Shown piece after piece: positions 54,851 through 64,000 of a stretch of 64,000 nt of DNA. The notes under the pieces were generated by a model. It was not told the origin of the DNA. It saw only the letters and a program-made list of their open reading frames with translations, and ran no database searches. The stretch covers positions 124,001-188,000 of the forward strand of contig NZ_JASSZH010000005.1 of the NCBI RefSeq assembly GCF_030271165.1, given 5' to 3'. The position numbers and the translations under genes were made by a program. This stretch comes from Psychromicrobium xiongbiense (GTDB lineage Bacteria > Actinomycetota > Actinomycetes > Actinomycetales > Micrococcaceae). Position 1 is the first letter of the stretch, and each line of letters begins with the position of its first letter.

Positions 54851-55882
54851 ATGGGCGAGCATAGTGACGACAGGCCGACAGGGTCGGACGTCGAAGCTAA
54901 GGCTGGTCAAGCGATGACGGAGAAGTTCGACAACCCCGGACTTCCACCGCACCGCCCCCGCCTGGCAGACACCAACCCGCGGGCGGCCAAGCGTGCCGAA
55001 CGCCAGGTCGTGATTCTGTTCTGCATTTCGGTGCTGGGCACTCTGCTGACCTTCTTTGCTTACTTCGGCGTGCATCTCGATCAGACCGTCGGGACTCTGC
55101 GTCTGCAGAACCTGCTGCTCGGTCTGGGTACCGCCTTCGCGATGCTCGGCATCGGCACCGGCATCGTGCACTGGGCCAAGAGCCTGATGCCCGATCATGA
55201 GGTCATCGAAGAGCGGCACCCTCTGCGTACTGAAGAGGACCGCAAGGAAGCCGTGCAGATCGTTGACACGATCGTTGAGGAAAGCGGCATCAAGCGTCGC
55301 CCGCTGATCCGCAACACCTTGATCGGCGCCATCGCCATCGCACCTCTTCCGGCGATCATCATGTTCCGCGATCTGGACCAGACGCTGAATGTCGACAAGC
55401 TGCGTCACACCATGTGGAAAGAGGGCACCCGTCTGGTGCGCGACCCCACCGGTACGCCCATCAAGGCCTCCGATGTGACCATCGGTTCCGCGTTCCACGT
55501 CATCCCCGATGGGCTCAACGAGCTCAAGGAGAACAAGCTTAACGAGAAGGCCAAGGCCGTCGTTCTGTTGATGCGGCTGAATCCTGATGAGCTTCATCCC
55601 TCGCCCGGTCGCGAAAACTGGGGCTACAACGGCATCGTTGCCTACTCCAAGATCTGCACCCACGTCGGTTGCCCGGTGGCACTCTACGAGCAGCAGACCC
55701 ACCACCTGCTCTGCCCCTGCCACCAGTCAACCTTCGACCTGACGCAGGAATGCAAGGTCATCTTCGGCCCGGCCAACAGGGCGCTGCCCCAGCTGCCGAT
55801 CGCGGTGGACTCCGAGGGCTACCTGGTGGCGCAGAGCGATTTCCATGAACCTGTCGGTCCGAGCTACTGGGAGCGTGGCTGA
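54851..55882 (+). CDS. qcrA: Rieske iron-sulfur subunit of cytochrome bc1
   Basis: The 343-residue protein has the actinobacterial three-helix N-terminal region (VVILFCISVLGTLLTFFAYF; GLGTAFAMLGIGTGIVHWA; LIGAIAIAPLPAIIMF) and the Rieske cluster motifs CTHVGC and CPCHQS. The membrane-embedded cluster transfers electrons from menaquinol to QcrC. It ends 2 nt before qcrB. Confidence 0.96.
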   Translation: MGEHSDDRPTGSDVEAKAGQAMTEKFDNPGLPPHRPRLADTNPRAAKRAERQVVILFCISVLGTLLTFFAYFGVHLDQTVGTLRLQNLLLGLGTAFAMLGIGTGIVHWAKSLMPDHEVIEERHPLRTEEDRKEAVQIVDTIVEESGIKRRPLIRNTLIGAIAIAPLPAIIMFRDLDQTLNVDKLRHTMWKEGTRLVRDPTGTPIKASDVTIGSAFHVIPDGLNELKENKLNEKAKAVVLLMRLNPDELHPSPGRENWGYNGIVAYSKICTHVGCPVALYEQQTHHLLCPCHQSTFDLTQECKVIFGPANRALPQLPIAVDSEGYLVAQSDFHEPVGPSYWERG

Positions 55883-55884
55883 TC

Positions 55885-57579
55885 ATGAGCAGCGCAACAA
55901 CTGATTCCACATTCACCCCCAGCACCAAGGTGGGGCGAATCACCGATTTTGTCGATCAGCGCGTCGGTGGCTCCGGCATTCTCAAGGAGTTCGGCCGTAA
56001 GGTCTTCCCGGATCACTGGAGCTTCATGTTCGGTGAGGTGGCGCTGTACTGCTTCGTCATCCTGCTGCTCTCGGGCACCTTCCTGACCTTCTTCTTCGAC
56101 CCCTCGATGGCGGAGACCATTTACCACGGTTCGTATGTTCCGTTGAAGGGCGCTGAAACCTCAGTGGCCTTCTCCTCCTCGATGAACATCTCCTTTGATG
56201 TCCGCGGTGGCCTGTTCATCCGCCAGATCCACCACTGGGCGGCTCTGCTTTTCGTGGCATCGGTGGCGGTCCACATGCTCCGTGTGTTCTTCACCGGTGC
56301 TTTCCGCAAGCCGCGCGAACTCAACTGGGTGGTCGGTGGCACGCTGGTCATCCTGTCCCTGGCGGCAGGCTTCACCGGCTACTCGCTCCCCGATGATCTG
56401 CTCTCCGGCAACGGTCTGCGCATCATCGACGGCGTGATCAAGTCGATCCCGATCATCGGTTCCTATATCTCGTTCTTCCTCTTCGGTGGCGAGTTCCCGG
56501 GATCGGCCATCATTGGTCGCCTCTACGTACTGCACATCCTGCTGATTCCGGCCATCATCCTGCTGATGGTGGTGATCCACCTCTTCATGGTGGTGGTGCA
56601 CAAGCACACGCAGTACCCGGGCCCCGGTCGCACCGACAACAACGTGGTCGGCTACCCGCTCGGCCCGGTGTACGCCGCCAAGGCCGGTGGCTTCTTCTTC
56701 ATCGTCTTCGGCATCGTCGCCATCATGGCAGCGGCCTTCACGATCAACCCGATCTGGAACTATGGCCCCTACGACCCCTCACCGGTGTCCGCGGGTACGC
56801 AGCCTGACTGGTACATCGGCTGGGTGGACGGCGCTCTGCGCCTGATGCCGGGCTGGCTCTGGGACTTCCCCTTCGAATACCACATCCCCACTCCCTGGGG
56901 TGGAAACACCTTGTCGCTGAACATTCTGTTGCCCGCTCTGGTGCCGGCCGGGATCGTGTTCACGGTGCTGTTCACCTACCCCTGGATCGAGCGGTGGATC
57001 ACTCGCGACGATCGTGTTCACAATGTGCTGGACCGCCCGCGCAACGCGCCGACCCGTACCGGAATCGGTGTGGCCGGCATCGTCTTCTACTGCGTCATGT
57101 GGGCAGCTGCCAGCTCCGACCTGATCGCAACCCACTTCCACGTTTCGCTGAACGACGTGACCTACTGGTTGCGCGCACTGTTCTTCATCGGCCCGGTCAT
57201 CGGCTACCAGGTGGCTAAGCGCATCGCTCTGGCGCTGCAGCGCAAGGACCGTGAGATCGTGCTGCACGGCCGGGAGACTGGTCGTATCATCCGACTCCCC
57301 CACGGCGAGTACAAGGAAAAGCACGCTCAGCTCGATGAGTTCAAGCGCTACCGTCTGGTCAGCTTTGAATCCCCCACCGTGCTGCCTGGCCAGCCCAACG
57401 CGAAGGGCATCGTGGACCGCAAGGAGAAGCGACGCGCTCTGTTCTCCCGCTGGTTCTTCGAGGACCGTGTTGCCCCGGTGACACCCACCGAATACCGTGC
57501 AGCCCTGGAGCATGCACACCATGAGGAGCACGCCGATCACGAGGCCCTGGAGGCCAATGATAAGGCGCTGACTCACTAG
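55885..57579 (+). CDS. qcrB: Cytochrome b subunit of cytochrome bc1
   Basis: QcrB binds two haems b and the quinol sites. The 564-residue protein has haem ligands in HHWAALLFVASVAVHMLRVF and HLFMVVVHKH, the split b-type core, and a long actinobacterial C-terminal tail ending in HAHHEEHADHEALE. ATG 55885 follows qcrA by 2 nt. It is the last gene of the block, followed by a strong hairpin. Confidence 0.96.
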   Translation: MSSATTDSTFTPSTKVGRITDFVDQRVGGSGILKEFGRKVFPDHWSFMFGEVALYCFVILLLSGTFLTFFFDPSMAETIYHGSYVPLKGAETSVAFSSSMNISFDVRGGLFIRQIHHWAALLFVASVAVHMLRVFFTGAFRKPRELNWVVGGTLVILSLAAGFTGYSLPDDLLSGNGLRIIDGVIKSIPIIGSYISFFLFGGEFPGSAIIGRLYVLHILLIPAIILLMVVIHLFMVVVHKHTQYPGPGRTDNNVVGYPLGPVYAAKAGGFFFIVFGIVAIMAAAFTINPIWNYGPYDPSPVSAGTQPDWYIGWVDGALRLMPGWLWDFPFEYHIPTPWGGNTLSLNILLPALVPAGIVFTVLFTYPWIERWITRDDRVHNVLDRPRNAPTRTGIGVAGIVFYCVMWAAASSDLIATHFHVSLNDVTYWLRALFFIGPVIGYQVAKRIALALQRKDREIVLHGRETGRIIRLPHGEYKEKHAQLDEFKRYRLVSFESPTVLPGQPNAKGIVDRKEKRRALFSRWFFEDRVAPVTPTEYRAALEHAHHEEHADHEALEANDKALTH

Positions 57580-57589
57580 TCAGGTCTGA

Positions 57590-57633
57590 CAGAAGAGGGT
57601 GGACTCCGCTACAGCGGAGTCCACCCTCTTCTG
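57590..57633 (+). terminator. Terminator of ctaE-qcrCAB
   Basis: A 21-bp perfect stem has arms 57590-57610 and 57613-57633 around AC. The 3' arm ends in CTCTTCTG. It separates qcrB from the convergent GntR gene and can work in both directions. Confidence 0.9.
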
Positions 57634-57695
57634 TGTGTAGGCATGCCGGTTCGAAGTCATATCGGTGCAGGCTTTCCCAGACTGCTGGCTGCCCT

Positions 57696-58478
57696 TCAGC
57701 CGCGACGACGGGCCTGCATCTGGCGTGTGCTCCGTACCCCGGGCCGCTGAAGGGGCACCCAGAGCTTGTAGCGGTCCGCCCGGTAGTAGGAGACCGAATA
57801 GTCAACGACGATCCCGGAGACGAAGGCATGGCGCTGGATCTTCAGGAGAGGCGAGCCGGCATCCACCTTCAGTTGTCGGGCCAGGACAGGGTTCGCTGCA
57901 GCCGCTTCGATCATGTCCTCTCCCCACTCCATCACCAGGCCGTACCGCTCACCCAGCACGTTGTAGAGGGAACTGGGAGGTGGCTCCTCCGTGATACCAG
58001 GGACACGATAGGCCGGAATGAAGTTCTCATCGACGCTCATGGGGGCTCCGTCGGCCAGCAGCAAACGACGGAACCGCACCACCAGCTGTGACTCGCCCAG
58101 CTGCAGCTCCCGGGCGATCGCAGGCCCAGCCGGGATCAGCTCAAAATCAAGGACCTTGGCGTCCGGCACCATCCCCCGACGCTGCATCTCTTCCGAATAC
58201 GAGGTCAGCTTCACCTGAAGGTCCAGCTTGGGGCGCCGCAGATAGGTGCCCACCCCCACCACGCGTTCCAGAAGGTTCTCCGCCACGAGAAGATCGATGG
58301 CCTGGCGCACGGTCATCCGGGCGACGCCGAAGTGGGCGCAGAGTTCGCGCTCCGAGGGCAGCAACGCGTCATGCTTCGCGTTCGCGGCGTAGGCGCGCAG
58401 GAAGTCAGCCAGTTGGCGGTAAATTGGAACGGTTGATGTCCGATCGATCCCGCCGGTGATCCGCAGCCGTATTGCCAT
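57696..58478 (-). CDS. GntR family regulator with UTRA domain
   Basis: The 260-residue protein has an N-terminal winged helix (PSERELCAHFGVARMTVRQA) and a C-terminal UTRA ligand domain (RFRRLLLADGAPMSVDENFI; FVSGIVVDYSVSYYRADRY), like DasR/NagR/YvoA-type regulators of amino-sugar and PTS genes. It is divergent from the HPr-like gene, so control of that gene and of sugar uptake is likely. The effector is unknown. Confidence 0.92.
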   Translation of the reverse strand: MAIRLRITGGIDRTSTVPIYRQLADFLRAYAANAKHDALLPSERELCAHFGVARMTVRQAIDLLVAENLLERVVGVGTYLRRPKLDLQVKLTSYSEEMQRRGMVPDAKVLDFELIPAGPAIARELQLGESQLVVRFRRLLLADGAPMSVDENFIPAYRVPGITEEPPPSSLYNVLGERYGLVMEWGEDMIEAAAANPVLARQLKVDAGSPLLKIQRHAFVSGIVVDYSVSYYRADRYKLWVPLQRPGVRSTRQMQARRRG

Positions 58479-58509
58479 GGGGTAAGCCTAGGCGTCGGGG
58501 GTCATCACC

Positions 58510-58536
58510 GGCGAGTTTCGCTTCCGGGAACTCGCC
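58510..58536. promoter_or_regulatory. Inverted repeat in the GntR-HPr intergenic region
   Basis: GGCGAGTT (58510-58517) and AACTCGCC (58529-58536) form an 8-11-8 inverted repeat between the divergent GntR and HPr starts. It could be the GntR operator. It does not look like the DasR consensus. Confidence 0.4.
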
Positions 58537-58571
58537 ATTGCACCGTCGTGTCCAGAGAGGAAACCTGAGCA

Positions 58572-58886
58572 ATGCTCATGCGTCAAACAGTCATCGGCTC
58601 GGCCATCGGCCTGCACGCCCGGCCAGCAGCCGAATTCGTCCGGGCTGTCACCCAGACGGCGCTTCCGGTACGCATCCGGGCGGTCCAGGAGCCCACGGAT
58701 GGCTCCAGACCGAGGGAGGCCGATGCGCGCAGCCTCCTGGAAGTCATGACCGCAGACTTCGCGCATGGCGACGCTGTCTATCTGAGCGTGGACGATGCGG
58801 AGTTGGTGGGCGTCCAGCAACAGGATCAGAGCGCCATCGGCCTCATGCTGGAGGAGTTGGGAACCTTTCTGTCCGAACAAAATTAA
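58572..58886 (+). CDS. HPr family phosphocarrier protein
   Basis: The 104-residue protein has the phosphorylated His in GLHARPAAEFVRAV. The second site region SLLEVMTADFAHGDAVYLS holds the Ser position of gram-positive HPr. It is longer than typical HPr (about 88) because of a loop rich in Asp, Pro and Arg. It is the general PTS phosphocarrier or a paralogue; no PTS EI or EII gene is nearby. AGAGAGG precedes ATG 58572. Confidence 0.9.
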   Translation: MLMRQTVIGSAIGLHARPAAEFVRAVTQTALPVRIRAVQEPTDGSRPREADARSLLEVMTADFAHGDAVYLSVDDAELVGVQQQDQSAIGLMLEELGTFLSEQN

Positions 58887-58890
58887 TGCT

Positions 58891-58935
58891 ACATGCCGGA
58901 GGGCCCGCACTGTCAGTGCGGGCCCTCCGGCATGT
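58891..58935. terminator. Bidirectional terminator between HPr and ctaF
   Basis: A 21-bp perfect stem with arms 58891-58911 and 58915-58935 has a 3-nt loop GTC. It lies between the convergent HPr-like and ctaF genes, 4 nt after the HPr stop. Confidence 0.88.
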
Positions 58936-58963
58936 AACGCTCAGAACCGAGTGCTCAGGTCAA

Positions 58964-59365
58964 TCAGTGTGCGTGATCGCCTCGGCTGTATTCGAAGACC
59001 CAGCCGACCAGACCGATGGCGGCCAGACCTGCGGCGATGAAGACGATCCACCAGCCCACAGCAAGTCCGAGGAAGCCACAGGCGCAGGCTGAGGCCAGTA
59101 CCAGTGGCCACCAGCTCCATGGGCTGAAGTGGCCCTGCTCGCCGGCGCCTTCGTAGATCTCACCATTAGGACGGTCCTCAGGACGGTCGCCGACGCGCCG
59201 GGCGGTGAAAGCCAGGTAGAACCCGATCATGGCGGCCAGACCAGCCACCAGCAGGATCCCAAGAATGCCGACCCATTCAGACCAGTTGGTCATGAAGGCG
59301 TAGACCACATCCACGATCAGAAAGAACGGGATGCCCATGTAGAAGAGCTTTGACTCAACCTTCAC
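58964..59365 (-). CDS. ctaF: Cytochrome c oxidase subunit IV, actinobacterial (CtaF)
   Basis: The 133-residue protein has four transmembrane helices, in two pairs around a loop ([20 protein letters not shown]), as in actinobacterial CtaF. It is specific to the actinobacterial bc1-aa3 supercomplex. The GTG start overlaps the ctaD stop (GTGA), so it is coupled to ctaD. It is the last gene of erpA-ctaC-ctaD-ctaF. Confidence 0.93.
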   Translation of the reverse strand: MKVESKLFYMGIPFFLIVDVVYAFMTNWSEWVGILGILLVAGLAAMIGFYLAFTARRVGDRPEDRPNGEIYEGAGEQGHFSPWSWWPLVLASACACGFLGLAVGWWIVFIAAGLAAIGLVGWVFEYSRGDHAH

Positions 59366-61080
59366 TTGGACTCCTCCGATGTCGAGCCGCTTACGGCGAC
59401 GAGTTCATGCTTCGGAGCGGCCCACTGGGCGAGCTCGGGATGGTGCAGGTCCAGCGCGGGACGCTCGGAGCGGATACGGGGCAGCGAGGTGAAGTTGTGC
59501 CGCGGCGGAGGGCAGGATGTAGCCCACTCCAGCGAGGCACCGAAGCCCCAGGGATCATCCACCGTGACCTTCTTCTTGGACCGCCAGGTGATGTACACGT
59601 TCCAGAAGAACGGAATCAGCGAAGCGCCCAGCACGAAGGAGGAAATCGTGGAGAACTGGTTCATCCAGGTGAAGCCGTCCTGCGGCAGGTAGTCCGCGTA
59701 ACGACGCGGCATACCGAGGACGCCCAGCCAGTGCTGGATCAGGAAGGTGCCGTGGAAACCCAGGAAGAGGAGCCAGAAGTGGATCTTACCCAGACGCTCG
59801 TTGAGCATCTTGCCGGTCCACTTGGGCCACCAGAAGTAGAATCCGGCGAACATCGCGAACACCACAGTGCCGAAGACCACATAGTGGAAGTGCGCCACGA
59901 CGAAGTAGGTGTCCGAGACGTGGAAGTCCAGCGGCGGCGAGGCCAGGATGATGCCGGTCAGCCCTCCGAAGAGGAAGGTCACCAGGAAGCCGAGGCTCCA
60001 CAGCATGGGTGTCTCGAAGGTGATCGATCCGCGCCACATGGTGCCGATCCAGTTGAAGAACTTCACGCCCGTCGGGACCGCGATCAGCATCGTCATGAAG
60101 GAGAAGAACGGCAGCAGAACCGAACCGGTGACGTACATGTGGTGAGCCCACACCGTGACCGAGAGCGCTGCGATGGAGATGGTGGCGTACACCAGACCCT
60201 TGTAACCGAAGATCGGCTTGCGGCTGAACACCGGGAAGATCTCGGAGACGATGCCGAAGAACGGCAGGGCGATGATGTACACCTCGGGGTGGCCGAAGAA
60301 CCAGAAGAGGTGCTGCCACAGGATGGCGCCGCCATTCTCCGGGTCAAAGATATGAGCTCCGAAGCGTCGATCAGCACCCAGTGCGAACAGGGCGGCAGCC
60401 AGAGGCGGGAAGGCCATCAAGACCAGAATCGCGGTCACCAGGGTGTTCCAGGTGAAAATCGGCATACGCCACATCGTCATACCAGGGGCACGCATGCAGA
60501 TGATCGTGGTGATGAAGTTGACCGCACCCAGAATGGTTCCGAAGCCGGAAAGCGCCAGACCGAAGACCCAGAGGTCGCCGCCGACACCGGGCGTGAAAGT
60601 GGTGTTCGACAGGGGCGCATAGGCGAACCAGCCGAAGGACGCTGCGCCCTGCGGAGTGATGAATCCGGAAACCGCGATCGTGCTGCCGAAGAGGAAGAAC
60701 CAGAAGGCCAGCGCGTTCAGTCGCGGGAAGGCAACGTCAGGAGCACCGATCTGCAGTGGCATCACCACATTGGCAAACCCGGCGAACAAAGGGGTGGCGA
60801 ACATCAGGAGCATGATCGTGCCATGCATGGTGAAGAGCTGGTTGTACTGCTCTTTGGTCTGCAGAATCTGCATACCGGGCTCGAAGAGCTCGGCGCGGAT
60901 CAGCAGGGCCATCACCCCACCGATGCAGAAGAAGATGAACGAGGCAATCAGGTACATATACCCGATCGTCTTGTGGTCGGTCGAGGTGATCCAGTTGACG
61001 ACGATGCGCCCCTTGGAGACCGGAACCACCGGAGCCTCGATACCGGCGTGGCCGGTGGCTGAATATTCGTAGGTCGACAC
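59362..61080 (-). CDS. ctaD: Cytochrome c oxidase subunit I
   Basis: CtaD is the catalytic haem a-haem a3/CuB subunit. The 572-residue protein has 12 transmembrane helices, the CuB motif [20 protein letters not shown], and the haem a3 ligand region [20 protein letters not shown]. The N-terminus is [16 protein letters not shown] 61080 follows AAGGGGCTCGGACAG. The ORF extends to 61140 but overlaps ctaC. Confidence 0.96.
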   Translation of the reverse strand: MSTYEYSATGHAGIEAPVVPVSKGRIVVNWITSTDHKTIGYMYLIASFIFFCIGGVMALLIRAELFEPGMQILQTKEQYNQLFTMHGTIMLLMFATPLFAGFANVVMPLQIGAPDVAFPRLNALAFWFFLFGSTIAVSGFITPQGAASFGWFAYAPLSNTTFTPGVGGDLWVFGLALSGFGTILGAVNFITTIICMRAPGMTMWRMPIFTWNTLVTAILVLMAFPPLAAALFALGADRRFGAHIFDPENGGAILWQHLFWFFGHPEVYIIALPFFGIVSEIFPVFSRKPIFGYKGLVYATISIAALSVTVWAHHMYVTGSVLLPFFSFMTMLIAVPTGVKFFNWIGTMWRGSITFETPMLWSLGFLVTFLFGGLTGIILASPPLDFHVSDTYFVVAHFHYVVFGTVVFAMFAGFYFWWPKWTGKMLNERLGKIHFWLLFLGFHGTFLIQHWLGVLGMPRRYADYLPQDGFTWMNQFSTISSFVLGASLIPFFWNVYITWRSKKKVTVDDPWGFGASLEWATSCPPPRHNFTSLPRIRSERPALDLHHPELAQWAAPKHELVAVSGSTSEESK

Positions 61081-61093
61081 CTGTCCGAGCCCC

Positions 61094-61966
61094 TTACTTC
61101 TTCTCGTTGAGGTTTGGATTGCGGTTGTACTGATCGCCAAGGTTGCCGATGTTGCCGGCCTTCTTCAGATCAGCCAAATGTGCCTGGAATTCCTGCTCCG
61201 AGACTACCTTCACCCGGAATAGCATCTCCGAGTGGTACTCACCGCAGAGTTCAGCACACTTACCATCGAAGGTGCCCTCCTTCTGGGGAGTGAACGTGAT
61301 GTAGTTCGTTTTGCCGGGGATCATGTCCCGCTTCTGCAGGAAGGCCGGAACCCAGAAGGAGTGGATCACATCACGGGAGTTGAGCTGAAGCTCCACGGTC
61401 TTGCCGACCGGCAGGTAGAGAGTGGGGATCTTGTTCAGATCAACCGGGCCGTTGCCGAGCGTGACCTGCACGCCGCCGTCGTACACGGCTTCCTTCACGT
61501 CGTTACCCGCCACGTAGTTGAAGTCCCAGGACCACTGCTTGCCGCGGACGTCGATGGTCACCTGAGGGTTGGGATCCCGGGCGTCGATCGCCTGCTGGTC
61601 GCGATCGGTGAAGTAGAAGAACACCAGCACCATGAACAGCGGGATCGTCAGGTAGAAGACCTCCAGCGGGAGGTTGTACGAAATCTGCCGGGGGTACCCC
61701 ACGGTGTCCTTGCGGCGACGGTAGGCGATGATGCACCAGATGATCAGGCCCCAGGTGATCACACCGACTGCCAGCGCAGCGATCCAGGAATTGACCCAGA
61801 GGTCAATAACGGATCCTGTGTGGTTGGTGACTCCGGGTTCGCTGGGCAACCAGCCATTCTTCGCTTCGGGAGTACATGCCGACAGCACGAATGCTGTGAT
61901 CAGCCCGGTGGCAATCACCGCCACCATCTTGGTGTAACGGCTGCCGTTTCGGTTCTGCGAACTCAC
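61094..61966 (-). CDS. ctaC: Cytochrome c oxidase subunit II (lipoprotein, CuA)
   Basis: The 290-residue protein is a lipoprotein with the lipobox LSAC near residue 30, two transmembrane helices ([38 protein letters not shown]) and an extracellular CuA domain with [15 protein letters not shown] 61966 follows AGGAAGGGCC. It lies 13 nt upstream of ctaD. Confidence 0.95.
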   Translation of the reverse strand: MSSQNRNGSRYTKMVAVIATGLITAFVLSACTPEAKNGWLPSEPGVTNHTGSVIDLWVNSWIAALAVGVITWGLIIWCIIAYRRRKDTVGYPRQISYNLPLEVFYLTIPLFMVLVFFYFTDRDQQAIDARDPNPQVTIDVRGKQWSWDFNYVAGNDVKEAVYDGGVQVTLGNGPVDLNKIPTLYLPVGKTVELQLNSRDVIHSFWVPAFLQKRDMIPGKTNYITFTPQKEGTFDGKCAELCGEYHSEMLFRVKVVSEQEFQAHLADLKKAGNIGNLGDQYNRNPNLNEKK

Positions 61967-62138
61967 AGACGGCCCTTCCTGTTGTTGCTTCTGGCCTGGG
62001 CCGAAACGGCGGCCAGATATCTTCAAAAACTGAGTTCTACTACTGCCTGTAGAGGGCATTCCCTTAGAGCTTACCGCGCCCGGGAACTTTTTGCGCACAC
62101 CCTGTCCAGTGAGTCAGCGACTCGGCCCTGGAACGCAC

Positions 62139-62164
62139 GAATGGCCCGGAAAACCGGGCCATTC
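62139..62164 (-). terminator. Terminator of erpA
   Basis: GAATGGCCCGG (62139-62149) and CCGGGCCATTC (62154-62164) form an 11-bp stem with loop AAAA. It lies after the erpA stop, suggesting that ctaC has its own promoter. Confidence 0.8.
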
Positions 62165-62185
62165 GCAGGGTGTTTTACGTGCGGA

Positions 62186-62551
62186 TCAGTGGAAGGAATC
62201 ACCGCAGGCGCAGGAGCCCTGCGCATTGGGATTGTCGATCGTGAACCCCTGTTTGGAGATGGTGTCCTCGAAGTCGATGCTCGCCCCCTCAAGGTACGGG
62301 ACGCTCATCTTGTCCACCACGACCTCGACGCCGTCGAAATCACGAACGGCATCGCCGTCCAGCACTCGCTCATCGAAGTACAGCTGGTAGATCAACCCAG
62401 AACATCCGCCGGGCTGCACGGCGACTCGCAATCGCAAATCGGTGCGCCCCTCCTGTTCCAGAAGGCTACGGACTTTACCGGCCGCGACATCGCTCAACGC
62501 CACTCCGTGCGTCGGCAATTCGGTCTCGACTACTTCAGTCGTGGAGCTCAT
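62186..62551 (-). CDS. erpA: Iron-sulfur cluster insertion protein ErpA (HesB/IscA family)
   Basis: The 121-residue A-type carrier has the three conserved cysteines: one in QPGGCSGLIYQL and two in QGSCACGDSFH. A-type proteins deliver Fe-S clusters to apo-proteins. Its place beside the oxidase genes, where QcrA needs a 2Fe-2S cluster, fits. It is separated from ctaC by a terminator. Confidence 0.95.
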   Translation of the reverse strand: MSSTTEVVETELPTHGVALSDVAAGKVRSLLEQEGRTDLRLRVAVQPGGCSGLIYQLYFDERVLDGDAVRDFDGVEVVVDKMSVPYLEGASIDFEDTISKQGFTIDNPNAQGSCACGDSFH

Positions 62552-62654
62552 GCTGCTTTCCTTACTCTCGGTACACCTCTATGGTACGCCGTGCATCCCA
62601 TGAGGCTTTCTGGTCGAAGCCCCGGCGAAGGCGGCCACTGCAGGCCACCTGCCA

Positions 62655-64000
62655 CTACCGGTCAATTGATGGCTTCAACAATGGGCCGTCGCCGATTGTT
62701 CCCTTAGAATCAGCGGCTCCCCCGGAGCGACCATTCAGTCTGGCCAGCAGCAAGGCCTCGGCCAGAATGGCCCGCTGGAACTCGGCCAGATGCAGAGATT
62801 CATTCGCACTGTGCGCGCGGGAATCAGGATCCTCCACACCGGTGATCAGGATCTGTGCCTGCGGGAAGAGCTCCACCAGATCGGCAACAAACGGGATTGA
62901 ACCACCCATCCCCGCCTCCACGGCATCGGCCTGCCAGGCGGTGCTCAAGGCCCACAACATGTCCTGCGCGGCCGGTGCTGACGTGTCGGTGGCAAAGGCC
63001 TGCCCGCGCTCCCCCGGGATGAACCGCACCCTGGCGGTGGCCGGAGCATGGGATTCGACATGGCGCTTCAGCGCTTCCTCGGCCGCAACGGGGTCCTGCC
63101 CTGGAGCCAGCCGGAGGCTGACCTTCGCCTGCGCCCTGGGCACGATCGTATTGGAACTCACCGCGATGGCTGGCGCGTCGATGCCGATCACGGAAAGCGC
63201 TGGCTGGGCCCAGAGTCGCGAGGTCAGGCTGCCGCGCCCGGCCAGCTCCAGCTCCTCCAGCACGGAAGCGTCAGCCCGGAAATCAGCGTCCCGGTAATCG
63301 ACAGTCGGCTCCGGCCCTCGGTGCAGACCCTCGATCGCCACCGCCCCGTCGTCATCGTGTAAGGTCGCGAGCAGCCGGGCCAGCTGGGTGGGCGCATCCA
63401 GCACTGGGCCGCCGAACATCCCAGAGTGAACCGCGTGGTCCAGAACCTCCACCTCGATCACGCCGTCGACCAGGCCACGCAGACTGGTGGTCAGAGCCGG
63501 AATGCCCACCCGCCAGTTGGCGCTGTCCGCCACGACGATCACGTCGGCCTGAAGCAGTTCACGATGCTCCTGGAGAAAAGCGCGGAAGCTCGGTGAGCCC
63601 GCCTCCTCTTCTCCTTCGATGAAGTACGTGATGCCCAGCTCCGGCAGCTCACCGAGCACCTCGGTCAGGGCCCGCAGCGAGGCCCAGTGAGCCAGCACCC
63701 CGGCCTTGTCATCCGCAACGCCCCGCCCCCAGAGGCGTCCTTCCCGCTCCACCGGGGTAAAGGGTTCGCTGTTCCACAGGGCCGGGTCTCCGGGCGGCTG
63801 GACGTCATGATGCGCGTACAGCAGGATGGTGGGTCTGCCGGGGCCAGCCGGCTTCCGGGCCACTACGGCGGGGCCGCCCAGCTCACCGTCCGGTCGGGGC
63901 ACCCGGAGAATGCGCACATCCTCCAGACCGTTCTGCCGGATCAGCTCTGCGACGGCTTCGGCACTGCGCTCCAGCTCTGCGGCATCGAAGGCCTCCCAGG
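62655..64000 (-). CDS. M20 family dipeptidase (5' end outside window)
   Basis: The frame is open to the window edge. The visible 448 codons show M20 metallopeptidase motifs: PTILLYAHHDVQPPGD, LWGRGVADDKAGVLAHWAS and EGEEEAGSPSF. The dimerisation domain and the ending RAHSANESLHLAEFQRAIL are also present. It is a cytosolic di-zinc dipeptidase. The gene lies 103 nt upstream of erpA on the same strand. Confidence 0.93.
   Translation of the reverse strand, partial: WEAFDAAELERSAEAVAELIRQNGLEDVRILRVPRPDGELGGPAVVARKPAGPGRPTILLYAHHDVQPPGDPALWNSEPFTPVEREGRLWGRGVADDKAGVLAHWASLRALTEVLGELPELGITYFIEGEEEAGSPSFRAFLQEHRELLQADVIVVADSANWRVGIPALTTSLRGLVDGVIEVEVLDHAVHSGMFGGPVLDAPTQLARLLATLHDDDGAVAIEGLHRGPEPTVDYRDADFRADASVLEELELAGRGSLTSRLWAQPALSVIGIDAPAIAVSSNTIVPRAQAKVSLRLAPGQDPVAAEEALKRHVESHAPATARVRFIPGERGQAFATDTSAPAAQDMLWALSTAWQADAVEAGMGGSIPFVADLVELFPQAQILITGVEDPDSRAHSANESLHLAEFQRAILAEALLLARLNGRSGGAADSKGTIGDGPLLKPSIDR

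Noticed and set aside
59350-61062. Long plus-strand frame (570 codons) opposite ctaD
   Set aside because: Antisense shadow of ctaD with extremely polar Glu/Arg/His/Gln-rich composition. CtaD motifs are unmistakable on the minus strand.

Overview
The window is high-GC DNA from an actinobacterium, most likely a member of the Micrococcaceae (Arthrobacter/Glutamicibacter/Renibacterium relatives). The evidence is the actinobacterial respiratory supercomplex (di-haem QcrC, long Rieske QcrA, QcrB, CtaC-CtaD-CtaF, CtaE), a class Ib nrdHI-E-F locus with NrdR-like boxes, a mycoredoxin, DtxR/IdeR-like and LexA-like operators, many GTG and some TTG starts, and gene orders familiar from that family (hypothetical-rsfS-phosphatase; Lrp-like/trpD/ctaE-qcrCAB; dipeptidase-erpA-ctaCDF). 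No chromosome origin, phage, CRISPR array or rRNA is visible; one tRNA-Ala(GGC) is present.

Layout. 0-3.0 kb: end of a membrane protein gene, rsfS, a histidine phosphatase, a decayed IS481-type transposase and tRNA-Ala with a very stable UUCG terminator. 3.0-10.5 kb: a VOC protein, a ROK regulator and a tightly overlapping MoxR-DUF58-small membrane protein-VWA-VWA-TPR operon resembling Bat operons. 10.5-19.3 kb: a metF-metE unit behind a structured leader and the nrdHIE/nrdF ribonucleotide reductase genes. 19.3-27.0 kb: a single-domain RelA/SpoT alarmone synthetase-like gene, YcnI and a membrane neighbour, a secreted phosphatase, an iron-box-linked VTT membrane protein with a lipoate ligase-like gene, a mycoredoxin, an acetyltransferase and a gene behind a perfect LexA-like palindrome.

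27-51 kb is an accessory, partly decaying stretch: oxidoreductases, a copper-type formylglycine-generating enzyme with no visible sulfatase, glycogen phosphorylase, an MFS exporter, an EXLDI protein next to a DGPF/YCII protein and an ECF42-type sigma factor, small P-loop kinases, Nudix, HAD, 2'-5' RNA ligase-like and phosphotransferase genes, an AraC regulator, pyruvate:quinone oxidoreductase, and an ArsR-like/SRPBCC pair. At least five coding relics (aldo/keto reductase, VOC, GNAT, FMN reductase, tautomerase) lie between 30 and 45 kb, and a sixth relic (truncated GNAT) is at 19.4 kb. This suggests ongoing gene loss, unless the assembly contains errors.

51-64 kb returns to core functions. The cytochrome bc1-aa3 branch is encoded in two convergent blocks: ctaE-qcrC-qcrA-qcrB on + and dipeptidase-erpA-ctaC-ctaD-ctaF on -. 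Between them sit a GntR/UTRA regulator and an HPr-like phosphocarrier transcribed divergently, with strong hairpin terminators on both sides.
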